In this document: piece after piece, positions 24,208-32,671 of the stretch
How positions within the stretch are numbered: position 1 is the stretch's first letter
Layout of the letters: every line of letters starts with the position of its first letter
Assembly (NCBI GenBank): GCA_011045925.1
Contig: DSBS01000044.1
Coordinates: 1 to 39,601, forward strand
Direction of reading: 5' to 3'
Source: Candidatus Woesearchaeota archaeon
GTDB lineage: Archaea; Nanobdellota; Nanobdellia; Woesearchaeales; JASKKU01
Length of the DNA stretch: 39,601 nt
The notes under the pieces: model-generated
Told to the model about the DNA's origin: nothing
The model's input: only the letters and a program-made list of their open reading frames with translations
Database searches by the model: none
Translations under genes and position numbers: made by a program

Positions 24208-27072
24208 ATGAAATTAAAAACCAATCCTTTTTCGATAAGAGTCATTACTTTATTCTGCCTCTTTTTTCTTTTTTTATATGCAAAGGCTGCCTATGGTGAA
24301 ACTCCTTTGTGTGTTCCTTCTGAATCTTGCTGCATTGACAGGGATTGCAAAATTCAGGTTGACTGCGAGAATAATAAGATTTGCTCAGGCTCATTATTTG
24401 GGCTCGCAAACTGTATAGATTTCAAGTGCGACAGCCCAAGCAATATAGAAATAATTGACGGCAAATGCGTTCCTTCTAAAAGCTGCAGGCTTAACAGCTT
24501 TATTGAAATCGACTGTGAAAACAACAAAATCTGCAACAGGCTTATTGGGATCTGCATTGAATTCAAGTGCTCAACACACTGCGATTACGTAAGCTGTGCA
24601 AGATATGAAATCTGCATCAAAGGAAATTGTGTGCCAAAGCCTACAGACCCAGTAATGCTTGGCTTCATAACATTAGACTCAATTTCCATAAATGAACACA
24701 GCGCAAAATACAGCATAGAGTTAACCGAGCCGAACGAGATGCCGCGAAATGCAAAAAGCTCACACTTCTGTGGGATTTGGGATAATACCTTTAACGCAGG
24801 CGGCTGCCAGAAGTGGCCCTACAATGATTGTAATTTATTTGATGCAAAGTTCAGAGATCATGTTTTTTTCAGGCAAGTAGACAAAGATAACAAAGATTTT
24901 GAGGTATTATGTAACAAAATGGCAATACGGCCTTGGGTAGCCTTTTGTGACGGGGTAAGCAATGCTTTATTAAAATTCAGTTTATGCGATACAGGCTCAG
25001 GCATTCCTTGCGAGTCAAAAATAAACCTAAACCCTTCTGACAAGTTTACATATCTAGGATTAACCAAGGATTATGACACCGTTAATATTAACCTTGCCGA
25101 CTCAAAAAGCTCAGTTGAAGGCAAGTTCAGCTATGAGTGTGTAACAATTGGAGACATGATTGTTCCTGGCTCATCAAACAGGATGCTTTGCAAAGATGAG
25201 CAGGGGATTGCATTGTATGCAGTAAACCATCTGCATGACTGCGGGCAGCAAGGAGGGGTGTGTGTAAATGGGGTTTGCAAAGAGCATATCTGCATTCCTG
25301 ATGACGCTCTTCACAAAAACGAGGAATGCGACCCCGAAGCAGGCTTATTCTGGGTAACAGACAGCTCAGGAAACAGGAAGCAGGTTTCAAGAGCAGACAT
25401 ATCGTGCATGGATTATGGGCTAGTGCCAAAGGACGGAAATCCCGAAACAAAACCTGAGTGTGACGACTACTGCATTATTGACTTAAGCAGCTGTGTGTCC
25501 GAGGCACATTTCAGAAGCCAGATGTGCGGCAACCACCAGATTGACATAATGCCTTTATCAAAAACACAAGAAGCATGCGACATGCATGAAAGCGGAACAT
25601 TCTATGAGCATCCTTTTGGAGACACCCGAGAAAAAACTATATTGCTTCCTGACAGCCAAAAGCTTTACTGCGGCCAGCAGGCTGGCTTTATTGGCGACGC
25701 CGAACTCCTTAGGTGCTTGGATGAATGCTCAGAGGTCAGCTTTGAGTGGTGCATGGAAGACTTATCTTTAAAGAACCCTGAAGCAAAAGGGGAAAGCGAC
25801 TGTGCTGACGGATATAATGATAATTACTGGCATGTAATCTCAAACATTGATGAATCAATTGCAAATGACGGATACTTTGATATAAGCAGGGTAAGGTACA
25901 ATGAAGAACTTTGCCTAAGCCCAACGCAATGCACTGACTGCCATGACATAAGCTGCCATATGAGAGATGGAAACGGCGGAATCTGCAATTTCATGGAAGA
26001 GCTATACTGCAATGATGGGTTTGACAACAACGGAAACGGCCTTGTGGACCTAGAGGACCCAAGCTGCTCTCCTGACCCAAGGTACAATCCTGACCAGTCA
26101 AAAATTGGCTTTTGCAATGTAAACTATAACTGCTACCTTGACAGAGACAGCCTAAGCGGGAAAACAAAAGAGCTTTGCTACAAAGACGGAGAAATTGTGT
26201 GGGATATGGAAGGGGATTTTATATGCGCAGAAGACAACTTCTGGACTTCCCCGCTAAAGGCAATGGCAGGGCTGTTTTACTCTGTTTCAGACAAGAATGA
26301 GTTTTCAATTTACTGCAATGACTACGGAGACAGGGAAGAAGGCTATGTGGTTGCATACAACAGCAAGACTCCAAGCGGCATGAATACTGGAGACTTCATG
26401 AGGCTTGCTGGCTCCAGCTTTAGAAAAATGTGCGCCTTCTCTTCCGGAGACTATTGGGGAGTCTCTGCAAAGATAAGAGATGTAAACCAGGAAAACAGCC
26501 AGAATATAGCAAGAAACATCCAGAGTGCAATGCCTCTCTTCTCATCTAACAGGGCTGCATGCGATTCTACTGCTGAGAATAAAGAAAGTTTACTGGTGCA
26601 AAGCTGCAACGATTTTGGAGTCTTTATGAATTCAAGGTATGGAATAATTTTCAGGACAAACAGAAACATAGAAAACGCTCCGGTTTTGACCGGGCTTGAT
26701 TATATAAAATCTGCTATCGAAGAGCTTGATCCAATAGGGTCTGAAACGCCGCATCTTTCACAAGGGGCAAAAACCGAAGCCTTTGTATGGAAAAGAAATG
26801 GAGACAAAGAAATAAAAGAAATAATTGGCGCAATAGAACAAATTAACGGGACAGTTTATGCAATGATCATTTACAAAAACATCGACAACTTCGATGAGAT
26901 CTGCAAGGATTCTCTAAGCATGATAAGAATAAGCAGCAGGGTTTACGGGGAATGTTTTGTTGTTGGAAGCAGGGATTACCTTGTTAAGTGGTCTTTTCAA
27001 TATGATGCCGCAGAGCTCCAGGCTTCAAAAAGCAAGTTCAACGAGCTTGTAAGAAATGTTAAAATAAACTAA
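24208..27072 (+). CDS. Large secreted Cys-rich protein (paralog A)
   Basis: 954 residues, no named family recognised. Signal peptide 1-30 (ending AAYG). The N-terminal part has repeated short Cys modules (SESCCIDRDCKI, VDCENNKIC, SKSCRLN, IDCENNKIC, CARYEICIKGNCVPKP), like small disulfide knots. The central part carries ICIPDDALHKNEECDP and CNDGFDNNGNGLVDLEDPSC, the latter similar to the Asp/Asn-rich metal-binding repeats of MopE-type proteins. The C-terminal 280 residues (from about FWTSPLKAMAGLFYS) have fewer cysteines and look globular. No membrane anchor is seen. It is followed after 37 bp by a paralog with the same layout. It is probably a secreted or surface protein stabilised by disulfides and metal; its role is unknown. 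Confidence 0.8.
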   Translation: MKLKTNPFSIRVITLFCLFFLFLYAKAAYGETPLCVPSESCCIDRDCKIQVDCENNKICSGSLFGLANCIDFKCDSPSNIEIIDGKCVPSKSCRLNSFIEIDCENNKICNRLIGICIEFKCSTHCDYVSCARYEICIKGNCVPKPTDPVMLGFITLDSISINEHSAKYSIELTEPNEMPRNAKSSHFCGIWDNTFNAGGCQKWPYNDCNLFDAKFRDHVFFRQVDKDNKDFEVLCNKMAIRPWVAFCDGVSNALLKFSLCDTGSGIPCESKINLNPSDKFTYLGLTKDYDTVNINLADSKSSVEGKFSYECVTIGDMIVPGSSNRMLCKDEQGIALYAVNHLHDCGQQGGVCVNGVCKEHICIPDDALHKNEECDPEAGLFWVTDSSGNRKQVSRADISCMDYGLVPKDGNPETKPECDDYCIIDLSSCVSEAHFRSQMCGNHQIDIMPLSKTQEACDMHESGTFYEHPFGDTREKTILLPDSQKLYCGQQAGFIGDAELLRCLDECSEVSFEWCMEDLSLKNPEAKGESDCADGYNDNYWHVISNIDESIANDGYFDISRVRYNEELCLSPTQCTDCHDISCHMRDGNGGICNFMEELYCNDGFDNNGNGLVDLEDPSCSPDPRYNPDQSKIGFCNVNYNCYLDRDSLSGKTKELCYKDGEIVWDMEGDFICAEDNFWTSPLKAMAGLFYSVSDKNEFSIYCNDYGDREEGYVVAYNSKTPSGMNTGDFMRLAGSSFRKMCAFSSGDYWGVSAKIRDVNQENSQNIARNIQSAMPLFSSNRAACDSTAENKESLLVQSCNDFGVFMNSRYGIIFRTNRNIENAPVLTGLDYIKSAIEELDPIGSETPHLSQGAKTEAFVWKRNGDKEIKEIIGAIEQINGTVYAMIIYKNIDNFDEICKDSLSMIRISSRVYGECFVVGSRDYLVKWSFQYDAAELQASKSKFNELVRNVKIN
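25960..26049 (+). repeat. Near-identical segment shared with paralog B (copy A1)
   Basis: Ninety bases match 28883-28972 with one mismatch (26004), while flanking codons differ much more. It encodes the GNGGICNFMEELYCNDG metal-binding-like module. Confidence 0.85.
26299..26366 (+). repeat. Identical 68-bp segment shared with paralog B (copy A2)
   Basis: Sixty-eight bases are identical to 29222-29289, within a longer highly similar stretch (about 26236-26366) coding for DKNEFSIYCNDYGDREEGY and its surroundings. Confidence 0.85.
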
Positions 27073-27109
27073 CCCTGATACTTTTTAGTAATAGTATGTT
27101 GAATAGAAT

Positions 27110-30010
27110 ATGAATAAATATAAGAACTCAATCCACCTAAAAATAGCAGCAATATTGTGTTTTGTAGTTGCTGGATTTTTTGTTAGGGTCTCTTATGCAG
27201 AGCTTCCTTCATGCAGTGTTGCCTCTGAATCTTGCTGCATTAGCAAAGGCTCCAGCTGCATTTTAGACATAAATTGTGAAAAAAAAGAGATTTGTTTCTT
27301 TGGAATTGGAACAACTAAAATTTGCATAGAATTTGGTGAAGAATATGATTGCGATGAAAATGGTCCCCTTGTATCTGTTGATGGAAGGTGCTACCCCTCA
27401 GAGAGCTGTAAAATAAGCTTTTTTAAGGTTGACTGCGAGAATGAAAAAATCTGCAGTACTTATCCAATTGAATATTGTGTTGAATACGAGTGCGCCTCTG
27501 CCTCAGAAGAGCCGGAGTGTGAAGAGCACTCTGACTGCGATGGAGACCAGGTCTGCATTGCCGGAATTTGCAAGCCAAGGCCAAAAGACATATTCCTCGG
27601 GTTTATTAAAATAGAACAGATTTCAATAATTAACAATAACATAAAATACACTATTTCCAAACAGGATGAAAATGAGCCCCAGAACATGCCTAACGAAGCA
27701 AAAACAGGATACTACTGCAGGCTTCTTGACTTAACTTTCAACAAAGGGGCATGCAGCTATCATCCATATAACTTCTGTAGCTTGTTTGATGGAAGGTTTA
27801 GGGATGTTGTTTACTTCTCAGATGTAAGCAAAACAAGCAAAAAATATACTGTTGAATGCAATAAGAGAGGAGGCTACCTTTGCATCCTGCTACCTTATCC
27901 GCTTAACCTTGCCTGCGCAGAAAACCTTTGCGATGGTTTTTTCACTAAAGAGCTTTCTTTCATGATTTGTGATACAAACTCGGGGGTTTCGTGCAGTCAA
28001 AAGGTAAAAAAAAGTGGCAGCAAATACGGCACTTTGAATGTCAACTTGGCTGACTACGAAAATCCTAAGGGGGGCTATTACAGCTATGAGTGCATAGAGA
28101 TTGAAAAAGTATGGCGGCCCGGCTCTGCTGACAAGAAAACCTGCAGGGACGAGGAGGCGATAGGCCTTCGTACGGTAAATCAGCTTAAGCCCTGCGGCGA
28201 TGGAGGGGTTTGTGTAGATGGAGAATGCAAAGAGCACATCTGCATCCCTGACGATACTCTACATGAGAATGAAGAGTGCGACCCAAAGATAAACGAGTTC
28301 TGGGTAGGTGGGGAGAGAAAGTCTGGCGAAGATGTTACCTGCATTGATTTTGGGCTTATGCCAAAAAGTGAAAACGATAGACCAACCTGCAGCGAGTACT
28401 GCATGATTGACTTAAGCAACTGCATAACCTATGAGGAGTATGTGCGTGACAGTTGCGGCAATCACCAGATTGACACCTGCGGGATACCTGAGAAATGCGA
28501 CTGGTACCGGTCCCAGGAAAGTGAGTACTTCCACCCGTATGGAGAGGTTAGGTTCAGGACTATAATGCTGGCTGAAGACCACACCACTTACTGCGGAGAA
28601 AGGGAAGGTCTTATTGGAGACGCAATGATGCTTGACTGCAGGGAAGACTGCAGGCACATCAGCTATGAGCTGTGCATGAAAGACTGGTCTGAGGAATACC
28701 CTGAAGTAAGGAATGAAAGCGACTGCTCTGACGGGTTTAACAACAATTACTGGTATGTAATCTCAAATATAGATGAATCAATTGCTGATGACGGCTACTT
28801 TGACATAAATAAAGTCAGGTACAACATTAGCTTGTGCCTAAACGAGACACACTGCACTGACTGCCAGGACATAAGCTGCCACATGAGAGATGGAAACGGC
28901 GGAATCTGCAATTTCATGGAAGAGCTTTACTGCAATGATGGGTTTGACAACAACGGAAACGGCCTTGTGGACATAGAAGACCCAAGCTGCTCTCCTGAGC
29001 TAAGGTACAACCCAAGCCAATCAAATACGGGCCTGTGCAATGTACACTATAACTGCTACCTGGACAGGGACAGCCGGGCAGGCAGGACAAAAGAGCTTTG
29101 CTATGAGCATGGCGAGATGGTCTGGGACAAGGAAGGAGAGTTTATCTGCACAGAAGAAAACTTCTGGACTTCTCCATTAAAGGCAATGGCGGGGCTGTTT
29201 TACTCTGTTTCAGACAAGAACGAGTTTTCAATTTACTGCAATGACTACGGAGACAGGGAAGAAGGCTATGTGGTTGCATACAACAGCAAAACGCCCAGCG
29301 GAATAGAAGCAGGCGAACTGCTTAGAATGATTGGGCCTAACTTTGGAAAGTTTTGTGCTTTCACATCTGGAGAAGATTGGGGCTTCTCTGCAAAGATAAA
29401 AGACCTGAATGAAAAAAACCTGCTAAGCTCTGAAAATAAGGTTCAGGACGTAGCTGCGCTTTTCTCTGCAAATAAGGCTGCCTGCAACAGTGTTGCATCA
29501 GACGGAGAAAGCTCAAGCCTTGAAAGGTGCATGGACGAAAATGTTTTCCTGAACTCAAGATACGGGCTGATTTTCAGGACCAATATAAACCTGAACGGCA
29601 CCCACGCCTTATCAGGCATCGATGATATCAGGAATGCTGTTGGAAGAGATGGCCTGTTTGGATTTTTTACAAATGAGATCCCGCACCAAGAGCATGGAGC
29701 AAAAACCCAGGCTTTTGTATGGAAAAAAAACCAAGATAACGATAACCAAAAAAAAGAGATAATCGGCACTATTGAGGAATTTGACGGAACGGTTTATGCA
29801 GTAATTCTTTACAATAACATTAAGGATTTTGAGCAAATCTGCTCACATAGCCTTAAGTACTTAAGAATATCAAGCAGGACATCCGGAACCTGCCTTCAGA
29901 TTGCAGATGACACCTACTTAGTTACATGGTCATTTGAAATGGACAGCACAGAGCTCCAGGCTTCAAAAAAGAAATTTAATGAGCTTGTAAGAAACATAAA
30001 AATCAATTAG
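27110..30010 (+). CDS. Large secreted Cys-rich protein (paralog B)
   Basis: 966 residues with the same plan as the gene before it: signal peptide 1-30 (ending SYA), SESCCISKGSSC and DCEKKEIC knots, HSDCDGDQVCIAGICKPRPKD, ICIPDDTLHENEECDP, the CNDGFDNNGNGLVDIEDPSC Asp/Asn-rich loop and a globular C-terminal part ending ASKKKFNELVRNIKIN. It is clearly a tandem duplicate of paralog A: the N-terminal third is diverged but the DNGNG-to-YNSK region is almost the same. A weak TATA-like CTTTTTAGTAATAG (about 27081-27094) could give a separate promoter, though read-through from paralog A is likely. Its last 8 bases overlap the convergent methyltransferase gene. Confidence 0.8.
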   Translation: MNKYKNSIHLKIAAILCFVVAGFFVRVSYAELPSCSVASESCCISKGSSCILDINCEKKEICFFGIGTTKICIEFGEEYDCDENGPLVSVDGRCYPSESCKISFFKVDCENEKICSTYPIEYCVEYECASASEEPECEEHSDCDGDQVCIAGICKPRPKDIFLGFIKIEQISIINNNIKYTISKQDENEPQNMPNEAKTGYYCRLLDLTFNKGACSYHPYNFCSLFDGRFRDVVYFSDVSKTSKKYTVECNKRGGYLCILLPYPLNLACAENLCDGFFTKELSFMICDTNSGVSCSQKVKKSGSKYGTLNVNLADYENPKGGYYSYECIEIEKVWRPGSADKKTCRDEEAIGLRTVNQLKPCGDGGVCVDGECKEHICIPDDTLHENEECDPKINEFWVGGERKSGEDVTCIDFGLMPKSENDRPTCSEYCMIDLSNCITYEEYVRDSCGNHQIDTCGIPEKCDWYRSQESEYFHPYGEVRFRTIMLAEDHTTYCGEREGLIGDAMMLDCREDCRHISYELCMKDWSEEYPEVRNESDCSDGFNNNYWYVISNIDESIADDGYFDINKVRYNISLCLNETHCTDCQDISCHMRDGNGGICNFMEELYCNDGFDNNGNGLVDIEDPSCSPELRYNPSQSNTGLCNVHYNCYLDRDSRAGRTKELCYEHGEMVWDKEGEFICTEENFWTSPLKAMAGLFYSVSDKNEFSIYCNDYGDREEGYVVAYNSKTPSGIEAGELLRMIGPNFGKFCAFTSGEDWGFSAKIKDLNEKNLLSSENKVQDVAALFSANKAACNSVASDGESSSLERCMDENVFLNSRYGLIFRTNINLNGTHALSGIDDIRNAVGRDGLFGFFTNEIPHQEHGAKTQAFVWKKNQDNDNQKKEIIGTIEEFDGTVYAVILYNNIKDFEQICSHSLKYLRISSRTSGTCLQIADDTYLVTWSFEMDSTELQASKKKFNELVRNIKIN
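28883..28972 (+). repeat. Near-identical segment shared with paralog A (copy B1)
   Basis: Counterpart of 25960-26049, with one mismatch at 28927. Confidence 0.85.
29222..29289 (+). repeat. Identical 68-bp segment shared with paralog A (copy B2)
   Basis: Exact counterpart of 26299-26366. Confidence 0.85.
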
Positions 30011-30767
30011 CCCTGCCCAAGAAAGAAACAACATAAAAAACCTCATTTTCCGTTTCTATTATTTTAAACTGGTGTTTTAGCCTCGACAGCATCTTTTCTA
30101 CCCAGGTTCTTCTTGAAAAAGTCATGCTTTTTCCTGAAAGGGTTTTTGTTGGAAAGCTGATAATAATCATTTTGGCTTTCAGGGCTGTAAAAATCATCTC
30201 TGCCTTTTTATGCCCTGAATCATCAACAAGGTCAAGCAGCTTAAAAAGAAAAGCAACATCAAAAACCTCATCAAAATTAAAAGCCTTTATATCAGCAGCA
30301 ACAGCTTCGCCTTGAATCCCTTTTGACTGAAAAAAATCATTTGCCTTTTTAACTATTTGCTTGTTTATGTCAATAGCAAGATAGCGCTCAACGCTAAACC
30401 TGGAATAAGGGAAAAAAAGCGGGTTCAGGCCGCAGCCTAAGTCAACAAATCTTCTGGGATTTATTCTTGAGATTTCATTCAGGACTGGTTCCGGGATTTC
30501 TTTTCTCTCCTTGAGCGAGGGGCTTTTTGCTTCTGAAGGAAAATAAACAAGAGCCTGCTTTCTGAGCCTTGCTTTAGCCTTGGACAAAACCTCCTTAAAA
30601 AACTTTGAGCGAGTACTCTTTACCTTATCAAGCTTTTTCATAAGGGGCATCTCAGAGCTAAGCACAAAAGTTATGCTTTTCCTTAATATTTCGTCATCCA
30701 GGCTGGAATAATTTCTGCTTTCTTTAAGGAACCTTAAACAGGCCTCCACAAACTCTTTTCTTTCCAT
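30003..30767 (-). CDS. FmrO-like 16S rRNA (guanine-N7) methyltransferase homolog
   Basis: 254-residue SAM methyltransferase. An N-terminal helical region (1-100) with STRSKFFKEV precedes a Rossmann fold: motif I FVDLGCGLNPLFFP (107-120), the acidic AIDIN (Asp133), FDVAFLFKLLDLVD (169-182) and SFPTKTLSGKSMTF (204-217). The LLKLL-type strand and SFPTKxLxG loop are features of the FmrO/KgmB/RmtB group, whose bacterial members methylate the ribosomal A-site and give aminoglycoside resistance. Start 30767 is chosen because upstream residues would run into the divergent nucleotidyltransferase gene. In an archaeon the enzyme may be a housekeeping rRNA modifier. Fold certain; exact family likely. Confidence 0.72.
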   Translation of the reverse strand: MERKEFVEACLRFLKESRNYSSLDDEILRKSITFVLSSEMPLMKKLDKVKSTRSKFFKEVLSKAKARLRKQALVYFPSEAKSPSLKERKEIPEPVLNEISRINPRRFVDLGCGLNPLFFPYSRFSVERYLAIDINKQIVKKANDFFQSKGIQGEAVAADIKAFNFDEVFDVAFLFKLLDLVDDSGHKKAEMIFTALKAKMIIISFPTKTLSGKSMTFSRRTWVEKMLSRLKHQFKIIETENEVFYVVSFLGRAN

Positions 30768-30787
30768 AATAAGGTAAATAAGGACAA

Positions 30788-30800
30788 AGTTTAAAAATAT
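30788..30800. promoter_or_regulatory. Shared bidirectional TATA element
   Basis: AAGTTTAAAAATA contains the palindrome TTTAAA (30790-30795). Its centre is 25-26 nt from the methyltransferase ATG on the left (30767) and 27-28 nt from the nucleotidyltransferase ATG on the right (30820). One element is thus correctly placed for leaderless transcription both ways. Confidence 0.55.
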
Positions 30801-30819
30801 AGGGAAAAGAATCAGGCCC

Positions 30820-32586
30820 ATGGAAAAGAAAAAACCTTCAAAAAAAGACGCAATCACCGAGTCCGCCGAAAAAAAGCTTGAGGGCATAAAAAAAATACTT
30901 GAAGAATTCAAGGAGAAATCGCTTGACAAGTTCTCAGACTATATTCTTGGAATATCCCTGCTTCCACCATCAAAAGACAAAGACGACAAGATTGACCCCA
31001 ATAAGATAAATGTCCTTATGCTTATGGACGACAGCGACACAAAAAAGATGAGCAAGCAGGAACTAAAAGAAAAGCTTACAAAGATAATTGAGGAAATCGC
31101 AAAAAAAGCTGATGACAAATTATCTCCTGCAGTAGTGCTTCTTTCAGAGCTCTGGCAAAACTGCTATGACTCAAAATATGAATTCTCAAAAATGATTGCT
31201 TCGGGAGCTCAGATTTATGACAAGGGTATTCTCGCTGCAATAAAGGTTACTGAAGTGCATAAGCAGATGGTTCTTGAGAAGTTCGAGAGGTACATTGTCT
31301 CCTATGTGCTTGCCGGCTCGCTTACGCAGGGAAAGGCAACTGAGAAGTCTGACATTGATGTCTTCATTGTAGTTGATGACACAGATGTAAAAAAGATGAC
31401 AAGGGGAGAGCTAAAAGAGAAGCTCAGGGCAATAATTATCGGAATGGGTGCAGAAGCAGGAGAGATGACAGGCGTTATTAACAAGCTTAACATTCAGGTA
31501 TATATCCTAACCGAGTTCTGGGAGTCGCTGCGGGATGCTAACCCTGTAATTTTCACGCTTTTAAGGCATGGAGTTCCTCTTTATGACAGAGGGGTTTTTA
31601 TGCCCTGGAAACAGCTGCTCGTTATGGGAAAGATAAAGCCCAGCCAGGAAGCAATTGACCTGTTTATGAGCACAGGAGAAAGAATACTTGAAAAGGTAAC
31701 AGAAAAGCTAAATGAAATAGGTATTGAAGACATATTCTATGCTCTGCTCACGCCTTCCCAGGCAACACTAATGCACTATGGAATTCCTCCACCGACTCCA
31801 AGAGAAACGCCTGAGCTTATGAAAGAAATTTTTGCAGACAAAGAGAAGCTTATTGAAGCAAAAGACCTGGAAATCCTAAAAAAAGTAATAAAGGCAAGAA
31901 AGGAAGTTGAGCACAAGGTCAGGACGAGCCTGAGCGGAAAAGAGATAGATGAGATGATTAAAGAAGGCAAAGAATACCTTAAGAAAGTAGATAAGCTGTT
32001 TAAGGATATTACAAAGATGAAGGACAAGGAAACTGCGCATGAGATTTCTGACTCCCTTAAGACAACAGTAAGAAAAGTCCTGGAAACAGAAGGCGTTTCA
32101 AAAACAGATGAGTCACAGCTTATCAAAAGGTTTCGTGAAACCCTGATTAACACAGGAAAGATTCCTGACAGGATCCTCAAGAAGCTGGAGTCGGCAATAG
32201 AAATGCAAAAGCAAAAGACAATAACAAAACAAGACCTCGACAAGCACAGAAAAAATGCTGCCGAGATTATCGGGTTCCTCAAAGAATACCTTGAAAGAAG
32301 CAGGTTTTATGAGATAGAAAGAGGAAAGGTAAAGGTTATTTACGGGGAAAACAAGATTGCAGAAGTTATTAACACAGATAAAGGCTATATCCTGATTAAA
32401 GACCTGAAAGAAAAGGCGTATAAACTTCTGGATAAGAAAAAACTTTCTGAAAAAGCGATTGAGCAGGATGATGCTGAAAGCCTGCTAAGAGACGAAAAAA
32501 CAAAGATTGTCCACGAGATGCCCGTTTCATTAATAGATAAAATAAAGGAGCTTTTCGGAAAGGATTGCAAGATTATTACAACCTGA
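30820..32586 (+). CDS. Double nucleotidyltransferase-like protein
   Basis: 588 residues containing an internal duplication. Repeat 1 (about 30-145) has KFSDYILGISLLPPSK, INVLMLMDDSDTKKMSKQELKEKL and IASGAQIYDKGI. Repeat 2 (about 152-265) has RYIVSYVLAGSLTQGKATEKSDIDVF, VDDTDVKKMTRGELKEKL and LLRHGVPLYDRGV. Only repeat 2 keeps the minimal-nucleotidyltransferase signature, Gly-Ser followed by Asp-x-Asp (178, 180); its third-carboxylate strand reads NIQVYIL, with Gln where Asp is usual. Repeat 1 lacks the Asp pair. The remaining 320 residues are Lys/Glu-rich helices, possibly HEPN-like or RNA-binding. Target unknown; a leaderless mRNA is predicted. Confidence 0.75.
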   Translation: MEKKKPSKKDAITESAEKKLEGIKKILEEFKEKSLDKFSDYILGISLLPPSKDKDDKIDPNKINVLMLMDDSDTKKMSKQELKEKLTKIIEEIAKKADDKLSPAVVLLSELWQNCYDSKYEFSKMIASGAQIYDKGILAAIKVTEVHKQMVLEKFERYIVSYVLAGSLTQGKATEKSDIDVFIVVDDTDVKKMTRGELKEKLRAIIIGMGAEAGEMTGVINKLNIQVYILTEFWESLRDANPVIFTLLRHGVPLYDRGVFMPWKQLLVMGKIKPSQEAIDLFMSTGERILEKVTEKLNEIGIEDIFYALLTPSQATLMHYGIPPPTPRETPELMKEIFADKEKLIEAKDLEILKKVIKARKEVEHKVRTSLSGKEIDEMIKEGKEYLKKVDKLFKDITKMKDKETAHEISDSLKTTVRKVLETEGVSKTDESQLIKRFRETLINTGKIPDRILKKLESAIEMQKQKTITKQDLDKHRKNAAEIIGFLKEYLERSRFYEIERGKVKVIYGENKIAEVINTDKGYILIKDLKEKAYKLLDKKKLSEKAIEQDDAESLLRDEKTKIVHEMPVSLIDKIKELFGKDCKIITT

Positions 32587-32592
32587 TTTTTT
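32587..32592 (+). terminator. T-rich tract after the nucleotidyltransferase gene
   Basis: Six T residues directly after the stop codon, followed by further T-rich sequence, are a plausible U-tract terminator. The pilus operon ends convergently 86 bp away. Confidence 0.35.
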
Positions 32593-32671
32593 CTTATTTA
32601 ACTTGCTTTTAATTCCTTTCGGTTAATTCTTATCTGCTTTATTATATTTAAAAGCTTCAAATTTACCTTAC

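Noticed and set aside
24208..30010. Tandem Cys-rich genes as a single gene split by frameshift
   Set aside because: Each has its own signal peptide, complete module order and stop codon, so they are duplicates.
30768..30929. 54-residue extension of the FmrO-like protein
   Set aside because: It overlaps the start of the divergent nucleotidyltransferase gene and the shared TATA; its hydrophobic Ser/Phe-rich content is typical of an antisense shadow.
31776..32282. Open frame antisense to the nucleotidyltransferase gene
   Set aside because: Ser/Phe/Ile-rich composition is that of the reverse complement of a Lys/Glu-rich gene; no motif or start signal.
30003..32586. Divergent methyltransferase/nucleotidyltransferase pair as a toxin-antitoxin or resistance island
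   Set aside because: Both use promoters like those of the housekeeping genes, no mobile-element traces are present, and the nucleotidyltransferase-like protein is far larger than MNT antitoxins.
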